This document shows, in pieces, positions 32,088-40,735 of a stretch of DNA of 64,000 nt. Made by a program: the position numbers and the translations under genes. The notes beneath the pieces were generated by a model, which saw only the letters and a program-made list of their open reading frames with translations, had not been told where the DNA came from and did not search any database. Every line of letters starts with the position of its first letter. The stretch's first letter is position 1. Origin of the DNA: Sphingomonas populi (GTDB lineage Bacteria; Pseudomonadota; Alphaproteobacteria; Sphingomonadales; Sphingomonadaceae); NCBI RefSeq assembly GCF_004208535.1, contig NZ_SGIS01000023.1, forward strand, positions 1 through 64,000, given 5' to 3'.

Positions 32088-32638
32088 TGAGTATGACGCA
32101 AAAGCAGAAGATGCTTGCGGGCGAACTCTACATTGCCGACGATCCCGAACTCGTCGCAGACGCCGCTCGTGCTGCTGCGTGGATGGACCGCTACAATGCA
32201 GCATCGGCGGCTTCGGCCGCTGATCGATATGCCATGTTGGTTGAAGGGCTGGGACATGTCGGCGGCGGCGTCGTGGTGCGGTCGCCGTTCCACTGCGACT
32301 ACGGCTACAATGTCCACCTAGAGGACGGTGTTTTCCTGAATTTCGGCTGCATCGTCCTTGACGTTGTTGCCGTGCGGATCGGGACGGGCACCCTGATCGG
32401 ACCAGGTGTGCAAATTCTCACGGCCGAACATCCGCGTGATGCGGCGGTGCGATCGCAAAAGCTTGAATACGGACGCTCGGTGACAATTGGGCGAAACGTC
32501 TGGATTGGAGCAGGTGCGCTGATATTGCCGGGCGTTTCAATTGGAGATGATGCGATCATCGGCGCAGGTAGCGTGGTGACGTGCGATGTGGCTCCCAATA
32601 CTACCGTGGTGGGCAATCCTGCGAGCCCCGTCAAATGA
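32087..32638 (+). CDS. Sugar O-acetyltransferase (maltose/galactoside acetyltransferase family)
   Basis: The 183-residue left-handed beta-helix protein starts with the Maa/LacA cap (K-M-L-A-G-E-L-Y-I-A-D-D-P-E-L). It has hexapeptide repeats (I-G-T-G-T-L-I-G-P-G-V, I-G-R-N-V-W-I-G-A-G-A, I-G-D-D-A-I-I-G-A-G-S). His115 in T-A-E-H-P-R-D is the catalytic base that deprotonates the sugar hydroxyl for transfer from acetyl-CoA. The terminal V-V-G-N-P-A-x-P-V-K is standard. It is translationally coupled to the DUF1349 gene by a TAATG overlap. Confidence 0.95.
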   Translation: MSMTQKQKMLAGELYIADDPELVADAARAAAWMDRYNAASAASAADRYAMLVEGLGHVGGGVVVRSPFHCDYGYNVHLEDGVFLNFGCIVLDVVAVRIGTGTLIGPGVQILTAEHPRDAAVRSQKLEYGRSVTIGRNVWIGAGALILPGVSIGDDAIIGAGSVVTCDVAPNTTVVGNPASPVK

Positions 32639-32827
32639 TTTGGGTTTCCTACAGAAGTCGGTGCCGGGGTCGAGGGCGGCCGGAGCGATCATGCCGTTTC
32701 AAGGATCTTTTCCTCGAACTCGGCTGAATCGTCCGGCCCCGTCGCGAGCACGCCGCTTCGGCGTTCCGCCACCAGCCCTCACCCAGATGCGCGACGCCTC
32801 GACGGTATGGCGTGACGAACGGATCGG

Positions 32828-33658
32828 TTAGCGGCCGGTGAAGTGAGGGGTGCGCTTTTCCAGGAAGGCACGCATCCCTTCTTTCGAATCCGCTGTTTCG
32901 GAAAGGGCATTGGTGGTGTTTCGCTCGAACACCAACCCATTTTCAGAGGTTGCTCCGACCGCATGCGCGATGCAGGCTTTCACGGCCCGCGCCGCCGCCG
33001 GTGCTCGCTCCGCAATGGAGCTGGCGATGGCGATAGCACGCGAAATGGTTTGATCCGGCTCGCACAATTCCACGACCAAGCCGAAATGCATGGCCTGCTG
33101 CGCCCCGATGGGTTCGCCCGTCAAAAGCAGATAGGCCGCGACGTTGGGCGGCAGCTTGCGCGGCAAGCGTTGTGACCCCCCATCGCCCGGCATCCCGCCG
33201 ATCTTGATCTCCGGCTGGCCAAACGATGCGTTCGATCCAGCGATGATAAAGTCGCACAGAAGCGCCAGTTCGCACCCTGCACCAAACGCCATGCCATTGA
33301 CCGCAGCGATCAGCGGCTTCCCGAACTGTTCGATGCTGGACCATGCGGCGACACGCGCGGGCGAATTCGCGACGGTCGCCGGGCCAAAAGCGATCATTTC
33401 CTTGATGTCGGCGCCTGCGGCAAAGCAGGTCTCGCCGCCCGTCAGCACGACGCTGCGTACGGTGTTGTCATCCGCCAGGGTGTCGAGAATTCTTCCGAGT
33501 TCGATGATCATCGAACTGTGAAAGGCGTTCTTCTTGTCCGGCCGGTCAAAACGGATCACCACGACATGGTCGCCATGCCGTTCCATAGAAATCCGGTCAG
33601 CCAAATTGTCTGGGCTCCCGGGAACGATATTGCCATCGGTCACGACATGTTCCTTCAT
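32828..33658 (-). CDS. Enoyl-CoA hydratase/isomerase, last gene of the leftward catabolic set
   Basis: From ATG 33658 the protein has 276 residues; the longer frame overlaps the flavoprotein gene and is not supported. Crotonase motifs are complete: C-F-A-A-G-A-D-I-K-E, G-M-A-F-G-A-G-C-E-L-A-L-L-C-D with the first Glu, and F-G-Q-P-E-I-K-I-G-G-M-P-G-D-G-G-S-Q-R-L-P-R with the second region. It should hydrate or isomerise a 2-enoyl-CoA. The start lies 35 bases downstream of the flavoprotein stop on the same strand. A desaturation-then-hydration order of reactions would fit. Confidence 0.92.
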   Translation of the reverse strand: MKEHVVTDGNIVPGSPDNLADRISMERHGDHVVVIRFDRPDKKNAFHSSMIIELGRILDTLADDNTVRSVVLTGGETCFAAGADIKEMIAFGPATVANSPARVAAWSSIEQFGKPLIAAVNGMAFGAGCELALLCDFIIAGSNASFGQPEIKIGGMPGDGGSQRLPRKLPPNVAAYLLLTGEPIGAQQAMHFGLVVELCEPDQTISRAIAIASSIAERAPAAARAVKACIAHAVGATSENGLVFERNTTNALSETADSKEGMRAFLEKRTPHFTGR

Positions 33659-33693
33659 TTCACGTAGCTGGTAAGATGTGGGCGGCGTCGCCG

Positions 33694-35352
33694 TCACGAA
33701 TGGTTTCGCTGCATCAGCGACCGGGCGCAGGTGTAACCCCAGGTCATATAAGGCCCGATGGTCGTCCCAACCTGGCTCGGCGTGCGCGCCCCGGTGGGGT
33801 TGGCCATCACATTGCCGGCGCAATACAGACCGTTGATGATGGACCCGTCCGCTCGCAGCGCCCGACCCGAACTGTCGGTGCGGACACCGCCCTTGGTGCC
33901 GAGCAGCGAGGGCCTGAACCGGAACGCGACATAGGGTGCCTGGTCGATCTCTTTCATCAGGCCAAGGTCTTTGGCGAGCGCCTTCTCGTAAAAGTTATTC
34001 TGCCCCCGCCCGAAGTCGAGATCAACGCCGCTACGGGCGAAACCATTGAAGCGCTCGACGGTTTCCTTGAGGGTGTCGGCAGGCAGGTCGGTAAGCCTGG
34101 CAAGTTCGTCCAGCGTTTTTGCCTTCAACAACCAGCCTGATTTGAAGAAACGATACCAGCCGACGAGGGGCGCCCGCTTTACCATCGGCCAATGGCTGAT
34201 CACCCACGCAGGCTGATGGATCAATTCGCCATTTTCGTCGCGATCCATGATCCGGTCATAGACCCAGAACTCATATTCGCTGGCGAAGCGGCGCCCGTTC
34301 CGATCGACGATGATCGCGTCCGGCTCCGCGTGGATGCGGAGCGGAAGTCCGTGGAGCTTGCCCTCATAGCGAACCGGAGGCTGGATAACGATATTACCCT
34401 GGTCCATGTGCGCAAAGCTGGCGCCCAGGGCTTGCGCCATCTTGTGGCCGTCGCCCTCGTTGCTGCTCGGGCCGCTGCGAAAATCGATTTCGCTGGGGAA
34501 ATGCTTGGCGAGCATCTCTGAGTCCCACTCAAATCCGCCCGATGCAAGGACCACGCCCATGCGTGCGCGCAAGGTGCGGTGCTGCCCGTTACATTCCACT
34601 TCCACGCCATCGACGACGCCCTTGTCGTCAACGGTCAGGGCGACAGCCCGCGTAGAAAGCTCGATCGTGCAGCCAGCGTCGAGGCAACCTTTCAGCAGGG
34701 CGACGATCAGTCCGCCACCTTGGGCGATGGAATCACTGGCCCAGCGACGCAGCAGGATCGGCCAGCTTTTGATCATTCCGAGCACGGGATGCCGGAACAA
34801 ATTGGCGGCCATCGTCTCGCCGACGGTCATCCGCTGCGGGATGGTCGATCGGCGAATCTTGCGGCGATATTTTCCCAAGATGCGCTTGCTGATCGGTTCG
34901 ACCGCCAGGATGCGGCACGACTTGGCACCGGGCGCTTCCTGAAACGGATCGGGCACGTCGGTCAGGCTGAAGCGCAGCGGCGAATGCGCCTCCACCAGAC
35001 GCAGCATTTCCGGTCCGTCCTCCATCTGCCGCGCCCAGAGTTCGTCTTCCGTGTCGCGCCACCCCTCCGGGGAGGCGGCGCGCATATAGGTAAGCGCCTC
35101 GGCGACGCTGTCCGCATGACCGGCGGCTTCGGCATAATGGTTGGCCGGGATCCAGGTCATGCCGCCGGACATCGCACTGGTGCCGCCGATGCTATCCGTC
35201 TTTTCGATGATCCGCACCGTCTTGCCGGCCACTGCCGCCGTCAGCGCTGCGGTCAGCGCAGCCGCGCCCGATCCGACGATGACGACGTCGGTGGTGTCTG
35301 CGTCCGTCGCGGTGTTTGCTTTGCCGGAAACGGGCGAGTCGGTATCGGCCAA
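33694..35352 (-). CDS. FAD-dependent dehydrogenase, 3-ketosteroid delta-1-dehydrogenase/fumarate reductase flavoprotein family
   Basis: The 552-residue protein has V-V-I-V-G-S-G-A-A-A-L (23-33) for FAD and G-G-T-S-A-M-S-G-G-M near 57-66. A substrate-domain segment E-G-D-G-H-K-M-A-Q-A-L-G-A follows, and the C-terminal G-T-K-G-G-V-R-T and G-L-Y-C-A-G-N-V-M are typical of KstD-like enzymes. Members introduce a double bond next to a ring ketone. In this operon it may desaturate an alicyclic ring, a step towards an aromatic one. The substrate is unknown. The usual Tyr-rich catalytic region cannot be confirmed without alignment. Confidence 0.88.
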   Translation of the reverse strand: MADTDSPVSGKANTATDADTTDVVIVGSGAAALTAALTAAVAGKTVRIIEKTDSIGGTSAMSGGMTWIPANHYAEAAGHADSVAEALTYMRAASPEGWRDTEDELWARQMEDGPEMLRLVEAHSPLRFSLTDVPDPFQEAPGAKSCRILAVEPISKRILGKYRRKIRRSTIPQRMTVGETMAANLFRHPVLGMIKSWPILLRRWASDSIAQGGGLIVALLKGCLDAGCTIELSTRAVALTVDDKGVVDGVEVECNGQHRTLRARMGVVLASGGFEWDSEMLAKHFPSEIDFRSGPSSNEGDGHKMAQALGASFAHMDQGNIVIQPPVRYEGKLHGLPLRIHAEPDAIIVDRNGRRFASEYEFWVYDRIMDRDENGELIHQPAWVISHWPMVKRAPLVGWYRFFKSGWLLKAKTLDELARLTDLPADTLKETVERFNGFARSGVDLDFGRGQNNFYEKALAKDLGLMKEIDQAPYVAFRFRPSLLGTKGGVRTDSSGRALRADGSIINGLYCAGNVMANPTGARTPSQVGTTIGPYMTWGYTCARSLMQRNHS

Positions 35353-35446
35353 GTGAAAATCCTTCCGTGGCGTTTCGGTTGCCGCAAGGGCTCGACCGTC
35401 CAGCGATGCGGCCAGAGATCCGGACGGCGTGACGGTCGATGCGTGT

Positions 35447-36220
35447 TCAGTCGACCGGCTGAGACAGGATGAAAGCGCCGACCTTTTCCAGGTAAGTTTC
35501 CGGTCGGGTGTTCACGAAGAAATGCCCGCCATCGATGACTTCGAGCTGCGCGCCCGGGATCATCTCAGCGATTATTTTCGACTGGTAGAGCGGTGCGAGC
35601 AGATCGTCCGAAGCGCCGATCACCAGTGAGGGTATTCCGATCCGCGGGAGTTCCGCTCGGCGGTCGAACCCATAAGGCGCCCGCATGCGCGCCATAATGA
35701 CGTCGTCCGGCGCCTTCGACGAAACATTCACAATCCTGTCGTGCAGATTGTACCGTTCGTCCATCACATTGCCGCCCGGCATCGCCATCACCGCGGAAAA
35801 TTGTGCGCAGGCTTCCGTACCGACCTTGTCCAGTAGCGCCTGGCGGAGGTTGTTGGTGTTTTCCATGTACCAGTCAAAAACGCAGAACGTGCCGCTGAAC
35901 ACGGCGGCGCGCACGCGCTCAGGATGATCGAGCGCCAGATACTGGGTAATGACGCCGCCCATCGAATGACCGACGACAATGGCATTGTCCACACCAGCGG
36001 CGTCGAGAACGTCAATGGTATCCGCCACGATTTCGGCCAGTGTGTGCTCGCCAGCAACGTCCCGATTGTCACCGCAGCCGCGCTGATCGAAGCTGATGAC
36101 CGTGCAGGTTTCTGCCAGCGCCTTTCGGAAGTTCGTCCAGAAACCCGCATGGCCATTCAGGCCGGTGATGCACAGGACTGTGCGATCACCAGAGCCTTCC
36201 TTGTTGTACGCTAATGTCAT
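35447..36220 (-). CDS. Alpha/beta-hydrolase
   Basis: ATG 36220 after a G-rich CGGGGG site gives 257 residues. The nucleophile elbow is G-H-S-M-G-G with Ser86, the acid is in G-A-S-D-D-L-L-A-P and the histidine in I-D-G-G-H-F-F, so the catalytic triad is complete. The closest families are meta-cleavage-product hydrolases, enol-lactone hydrolases and haloperoxidase-like esterases. The frame continues upstream but overlaps the CoA transferase gene, so the short form is used. It probably cleaves an ester, lactone or C-C bond in the same pathway as its neighbours. Confidence 0.9.
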   Translation of the reverse strand: MTLAYNKEGSGDRTVLCITGLNGHAGFWTNFRKALAETCTVISFDQRGCGDNRDVAGEHTLAEIVADTIDVLDAAGVDNAIVVGHSMGGVITQYLALDHPERVRAAVFSGTFCVFDWYMENTNNLRQALLDKVGTEACAQFSAVMAMPGGNVMDERYNLHDRIVNVSSKAPDDVIMARMRAPYGFDRRAELPRIGIPSLVIGASDDLLAPLYQSKIIAEMIPGAQLEVIDGGHFFVNTRPETYLEKVGAFILSQPVD

Positions 36221-36240
36221 GAACGAACCCCCGTTTTTTA

Positions 36241-37482
36241 TCAGGCTTGGGACAGCGATTTGCTTTTGGCTTCGCTCGTCGCATTCGCGCGCACCGCATT
36301 GTCCGAAATGACACGCTGCGCCACGAGTTCGGCGATTTCCTCCGCCGAGAAACCATATTCCGCGAGAACCTGCGCCGAATGCTGGCCGAGCAGGGGCGGC
36401 GGGTTCAGCGCGATCTGTGGTGATTCGGACGACTTGATCGCACTGCCCATGGTCCGCAGCGGACCCTCGGTCGGATGGTCCAGCGTGATGAGGCTGCCAT
36501 TGGCCTCGACCTGCGGGTGCGCGAGCGCTTCTCCCAGGTCGAGCACGATGCTCGACAGGATACCTGCAGCCTCCAGGCGGCGCTCGCACTCCGCGCTGCT
36601 ATATTTCGCGAAGCCCGCACCGATCTTTTCGCGATAGAGCTTACGATTGCCCATTTGCTGCTCACGCGTGGCCAATTCGGGCGTCTTGGTAATGTCCTCG
36701 ATCTCCAGCGCCTGGCAGATGTCCGAGACTGGATTGGGGCGAAGCACAGCCAGGACGGCGATGTGGCCGTCGGTGGTCGCAAAGATATCCATGGGGTCCT
36801 GGATGAGCGGGTTGAAATGCTTGCCCGACCGCAACTTCTGGGTGACTTCCTGCTGCTGCATCAAGAAGTAGACGTCCAGCAGGTTGATATCGATCTTCTG
36901 TCCGCGGCCCGTCCGTTCGCGGTGGTACAGCGCCATCAGAACGCCCTGCACCAGGATCATGCCAGCCGAGAAATCGGCGCCGGAAACCGGGAACAGTTGT
37001 GGCCGGCCTTCGGCGTCGCGGTTGCCGTCACAGATGCCCGCCATTGCCTGGACCACAAAGTCCATGCCGCCCTTGCCACGCAAGGGGCCGGTCGAGCCAA
37101 AGCCGGAGCCTTCGATGTAGATCAGGTCTTCGTTCTCGGCCTTCAGGTCGTCGTAACCCAGACCCATGCGCTCGACGACGCCGGGGCGGAAGTTGTGAAC
37201 GAAGACATCCGATTCACGTGCGATCTTCTTGACGATTTCAAGACCCTCGCTCGCCTTCAAATCAATCGCGAGACTGCGCTTGTTACGGTTCATCGCCATG
37301 AAGTTGGCGCTCTCCGTTCCGGGAGCCGCAAAGCGATCGATCATCCGGCTGATATCGCCCGATTTGGGGTTTTCGATCTTGATGATGTCCGCGCCGTAAT
37401 CGCCCAAGACCTGGGTTCCGCACGGGCCGAACATGATCTGCGACAGATCGCAGATTTTGATTCCTTCAAGAGGCAGAGACAT
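36241..37482 (-). CDS. Family III CoA transferase (CaiB/BaiF/Frc)
   Basis: ATG 37482 with AGGAATTG upstream gives 413 residues. The N-terminus (L-P-L-E-G-I-K-I-C-D-L-S-Q-I-M-F-G-P), A-D-I-I-K-I-E-N-P and N-R-N-K-R-S-L-A-I-D-L-K are the family marks. G-A-D-F-S-A-G contains the catalytic aspartate that forms the aspartyl-CoA anhydride. Unlike the racemase at 9940-11037, it has no G-H-D motif, so it is a true transferase. It moves CoA between a donor thioester and a carboxylic acid without ATP. It would activate the acid made by the oxidation genes of this set. Confidence 0.92.
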   Translation of the reverse strand: MSLPLEGIKICDLSQIMFGPCGTQVLGDYGADIIKIENPKSGDISRMIDRFAAPGTESANFMAMNRNKRSLAIDLKASEGLEIVKKIARESDVFVHNFRPGVVERMGLGYDDLKAENEDLIYIEGSGFGSTGPLRGKGGMDFVVQAMAGICDGNRDAEGRPQLFPVSGADFSAGMILVQGVLMALYHRERTGRGQKIDINLLDVYFLMQQQEVTQKLRSGKHFNPLIQDPMDIFATTDGHIAVLAVLRPNPVSDICQALEIEDITKTPELATREQQMGNRKLYREKIGAGFAKYSSAECERRLEAAGILSSIVLDLGEALAHPQVEANGSLITLDHPTEGPLRTMGSAIKSSESPQIALNPPPLLGQHSAQVLAEYGFSAEEIAELVAQRVISDNAVRANATSEAKSKSLSQA

Positions 37483-37527
37483 TTCAATTCCTATCGTGAG
37501 CCGGTTTTCGTTCAATTGCAGAGCGGC

Positions 37528-38466
37528 TTAGGAGATGCCTGGGATGATGAAGCCGTACTGCTCGACCAGCATGCGTTCGGTATCCGGGTTCCTTGGAATG
37601 CCGACCGGCCGTTCCATGCCCGGCAGCTTGCGCACGCCGGTCTTGCGCAGCGCATCTTCAACGCTGCGTGGCGTGAAAATCCCGGTGTACGTCCACGGTT
37701 CACCGCTATCGTTGATGAAGTGATGCGTGACCGTCGGCGGGAAGATCAACATATCGCCAAGACCATATTCCAGTTCGGTATCGAAGATCACGGCACGACC
37801 GCGTCCGCGCGTGCAAACGGCGACTTCGGTGGACTTGACATGCCCGTGGTGCCGAACCTGCGATCCGGGGTCCAGCGTCTGCGAGGAGATGCTGAAATAA
37901 TAATCATGGGGCATCTCTTCTTCGAACTTCATCGTAATATAGCCCAAGCTCGGAGCTGCCTGCCAATAATCGTGGCCCTCTTCCTCCTGCTCCAGCAGAA
38001 CCTGGGAACCCGGCGCATCGGCACCGTCGCCAATGGCCAAGCCTTTGAGGTTGAGTGGGAACAGGGCCTCTGCGTCCGCAGCATCCGGCACGAGCGAGAT
38101 CGTCGTGAAACGCAGCGGCTCGGTGCCCTGCTGAAGGATTTCGACATAGGCGCCCCGGCTGACGAACAAGCTGCCGCCCTGCTTGAAGGGTGTTTCCTTG
38201 CCGCCGCCCTTGACCACGCCTTCGCCGCCATAGCAGATCAAGGTCCGCTCATTCAGCGTGTTGGTGTGGCGCGGGATAGATTCGCCCTGGCCGAGTTCCA
38301 TTTCGACGACCGAGAAGGAAGCGTCGGCATCCTGATAGCGTGCGACGCGCAAGCGGATTTCACCGAAGCCTTCGATCGTCTGGAGCGGGCCGGTCGTGGC
38401 GGGCAACACAACGCCCTCGCGCCGACCTTCGTTAAGGTAGCCTTTCAGTAGGTTTGCCTGTTCCAT
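37528..38466 (-). CDS. Two-domain cupin (bicupin) protein of unknown reaction
   Basis: The 312-residue protein has two cupin barrels. In the second, G-S-Q-V-R-H-H-G-H-V-K-S-T-E (201-214) and G-D-M-L-I-F-P-P-T-V-T-H-H-F-I-N (237-252) supply a full metal site: His207, His209, Glu214 and His248 or 249. In the first, I-P-R-H-T-N-T-L-N-E (64-73) keeps one His and one Glu only, so it may be structural. The family is not recognised beyond cupin; quercetinase-like dioxygenases, isomerases and sugar-binding cupins share the layout. It lies between the GMC and CoA-transferase genes, so an isomerase or ring-opening dioxygenase role is possible. Confidence 0.85.
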   Translation of the reverse strand: MEQANLLKGYLNEGRREGVVLPATTGPLQTIEGFGEIRLRVARYQDADASFSVVEMELGQGESIPRHTNTLNERTLICYGGEGVVKGGGKETPFKQGGSLFVSRGAYVEILQQGTEPLRFTTISLVPDAADAEALFPLNLKGLAIGDGADAPGSQVLLEQEEEGHDYWQAAPSLGYITMKFEEEMPHDYYFSISSQTLDPGSQVRHHGHVKSTEVAVCTRGRGRAVIFDTELEYGLGDMLIFPPTVTHHFINDSGEPWTYTGIFTPRSVEDALRKTGVRKLPGMERPVGIPRNPDTERMLVEQYGFIIPGIS

Positions 38467-38532
38467 GATGCTTCTCCATTTCAGCTCGCGCTTGCGCGCA
38501 TCAGTTCGGGATGACGGTTGGGTCAGACTGTG

Positions 38533-39027
38533 TCAGTCAATTTTGATGTAGGTAAAATCGCTCGCCATCACTGGATCGAGGATGCCGCTCGATAGTTCAT
38601 CGGCCGCATCGAAGAAGTCCGGCGGATTGCGGTGCGGCAAGGGATAGTTCAGTTGCTCACGGATTTCTTCCGAATACAGGTACGCGCCGGTGATCACCGT
38701 GGATAAGGTCATGAACCCCGGGTCATTCTTCGCGGCCATAGTTTCCAGAACACCCCACAACTGGTCCTGTGGCACTGTGGATAACGTGGCGAGTGCGGCG
38801 ACAAGGGTCGGAAATTGCTTGTCCAGGATCGCAGCCGCGCGGGTGATGAGTGCTTCGAAACTCCCCACCGCGCTGCCGGACAGCAGACCCTCGCCGGCGG
38901 GGATCAACGTATCCGCGACCCGGCAGATCGTCGCCATTTCCTCTGGAGTGATCGCGCGCGGGGGCGTCTTGCTCATGCGCGAGACCGAAAGGCGGTCCGG
39001 CTGGGCGTCGTTCATGCTGCTCGACAT
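38533..39027 (-). CDS. Gluconate 2-dehydrogenase subunit 3-like small subunit of the GMC enzyme
   Basis: The 164-residue protein has the subunit-3 pattern I-T-P-E-E-M-A-T-I-C-R-V-A-D-T-L-I-P-A-G near residues 26-45, a central helical core and a C-terminal F-F-D-A-A-D-E-L. Such small subunits bind GMC flavoproteins and are usually carried out through the Tat system. No Tat signal is visible here, so the pair may be cytoplasmic or dependent on another export route. It starts 3 bases after the GMC gene stop, so the two are translated together. Met18 is an alternative start. Confidence 0.82.
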   Translation of the reverse strand: MSSSMNDAQPDRLSVSRMSKTPPRAITPEEMATICRVADTLIPAGEGLLSGSAVGSFEALITRAAAILDKQFPTLVAALATLSTVPQDQLWGVLETMAAKNDPGFMTLSTVITGAYLYSEEIREQLNYPLPHRNPPDFFDAADELSSGILDPVMASDFTYIKID

Positions 39028-39030
39028 GGC

Positions 39031-40644
39031 TTATTTGTCCCCCTGCAGGGTTTCGACGAGTTTTTTCGCGTTGCGCAGCGCGAGCGCAGTAATGGTGCTG
39101 GTTGGATTGGCGGAGCCACCCGTCACGAAGATGCTACCGTCCGAGATCACCAGATTGGGGCAATCATGTGCGCGGCCATATTCGTCGACCACGGACGTCG
39201 ACGGGTCCCGGCCCATGCGCGCGGTTCCCAGCAAGTGGCCGGGTTCGCCCTGCAGGTCGGTGATCGGAATGACCTTCTTGGCACCACCGGCACGATGGAT
39301 TTCGGTCATCCGTGCAACCGTGAAGTCACGGATCTTGATCGTATTTTCACTGAACCGGTAGCTGATCTTGGGCGCCGGGATGCCGTCGCTGTCGCACAAC
39401 ACCGGGTCGAGCGTGACGCGATTGGTCTCTTCCGGAAGATCGTCGATATTTGCTGCCCAGAAGATCGCATTGCGCGCAATGCGGATCGCCTCATGGAAGC
39501 TGTGGCCCCATAGCTGATCGAACGGCAGAAGGCGGTGCGCGTCGACCCCGCCGAACATCAGGCCAGGCGTGGGGCACGCATGCAGCTTGGACCCGCGAAC
39601 AAAACCCCGCGACGTGTCGGTTTCGGCGAATTGCATCGAACTGATCGCGGACCCGGCCGGGCCACGCCAGGATTCCAGCTCCTCGTCATAATAGCCGATT
39701 ACTGCGCAATTGGGGTGCAGCATCAGGTTCTTGCCGACGAGGCCCGAGGAGTTGGCCAACCCGTCGGGATGCTGTTCCGACGCGGACAAAAGCAGCAGCC
39801 GAGGCGTACCGATGCCGTTCGCACAGACCACGACCTGCTTGGCCTTGGTCTCGAAACGCTCGCCGTTCTTGATCCACTCGGCACCGGCGGCGGCGCCGGT
39901 TTCGTCGACGGTGATGCGCGAAACGCGCGCGCCGGTGACGAGCTTGGCGCCGGCCTTGATCGCGTTCGGCCAATACGCGAGATCGAACGATGCTTTCGCG
40001 CCTTCCGGGCAACCCTGCGTGCAGGTCCCCCACCGGGCGCATGCCGCGAGGTTGCCGATCTTCTGGCTGGGAATCGCGTTCGCATGGGGCCACCAATGCC
40101 AGCCCAGCGCATTCATCGATGCCGCTGCTTTCATGCCGTATTTGCCCAGCGGCATCGGCGGCAGGGGAGGGACATAGCCCTCCGGGAAAGCGGGATCGCC
40201 TTCCATGCCGGACACGCCGATGAAATTGTCAATCTCGGCGTAATACGGCGCCAGTTCAGCGTAGTTGATCGGCCAGTCGGCCGCTACGCCATCCAGCGTC
40301 CGCACGCGAAAATCCGAGGGGGAAAGCCGCGCCCACAATGCGCTGTAATGGATGCTGGACCCGCCGACGGCGCTGTACATCGACGGCGACAGATCGGTGT
40401 CCGACACTTCCAGCGGGTAATCTGCAGGATTGCGGCGGTGGTTCGGCTCCGCGGCCCAATGTCCCCGCGCGACCAGTTCCCACATGTCATGATTGGCGGC
40501 ATAGTCCGAAGGCAAGACATAGTCGCCCTGCTCAAGGCAGATGACCTTAAATCCCGCCATCGCGAGCGTATGTGCCGTCACCGCCCCCGAAGGGCCGGCA
40601 CCAATGATGAGCGCATCGTAGATTTCATCTGAAGTGGCAGTCAT
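39031..40644 (-). CDS. GMC-family FAD oxidoreductase (gluconate 2-dehydrogenase large-subunit-like)
   Basis: ATG 40644, ten bases after GAGGC, gives 537 residues. I-I-G-A-G-P-S-G (13-20) binds FAD, and G-G-S-S-I-H-Y-S is the GMC signature around residue 95. C-A-R-W-G-T-C-T-Q-G-C-P near residue 205 is a cysteine cluster typical of gluconate-dehydrogenase-type members. H-L-L-G-T-A-R-M-G and G-G-S-A-N-P-T-S-T-I-T-A hold the C-terminal catalytic His and Asn. It oxidises an alcohol and passes electrons onward; the cytochrome b561 encoded at 45835 is a candidate acceptor. It is paired with the small subunit. Confidence 0.92.
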   Translation of the reverse strand: MTATSDEIYDALIIGAGPSGAVTAHTLAMAGFKVICLEQGDYVLPSDYAANHDMWELVARGHWAAEPNHRRNPADYPLEVSDTDLSPSMYSAVGGSSIHYSALWARLSPSDFRVRTLDGVAADWPINYAELAPYYAEIDNFIGVSGMEGDPAFPEGYVPPLPPMPLGKYGMKAAASMNALGWHWWPHANAIPSQKIGNLAACARWGTCTQGCPEGAKASFDLAYWPNAIKAGAKLVTGARVSRITVDETGAAAGAEWIKNGERFETKAKQVVVCANGIGTPRLLLLSASEQHPDGLANSSGLVGKNLMLHPNCAVIGYYDEELESWRGPAGSAISSMQFAETDTSRGFVRGSKLHACPTPGLMFGGVDAHRLLPFDQLWGHSFHEAIRIARNAIFWAANIDDLPEETNRVTLDPVLCDSDGIPAPKISYRFSENTIKIRDFTVARMTEIHRAGGAKKVIPITDLQGEPGHLLGTARMGRDPSTSVVDEYGRAHDCPNLVISDGSIFVTGGSANPTSTITALALRNAKKLVETLQGDK

Positions 40645-40735
40645 GATTTGCCTCAATTTCGCTATCAGTGTCGTTACCGATGCGCCAAATTATTGAAGTC
40701 CTCGCCCTGCATCTAGGGCAAGCACTGTTTCCAAC

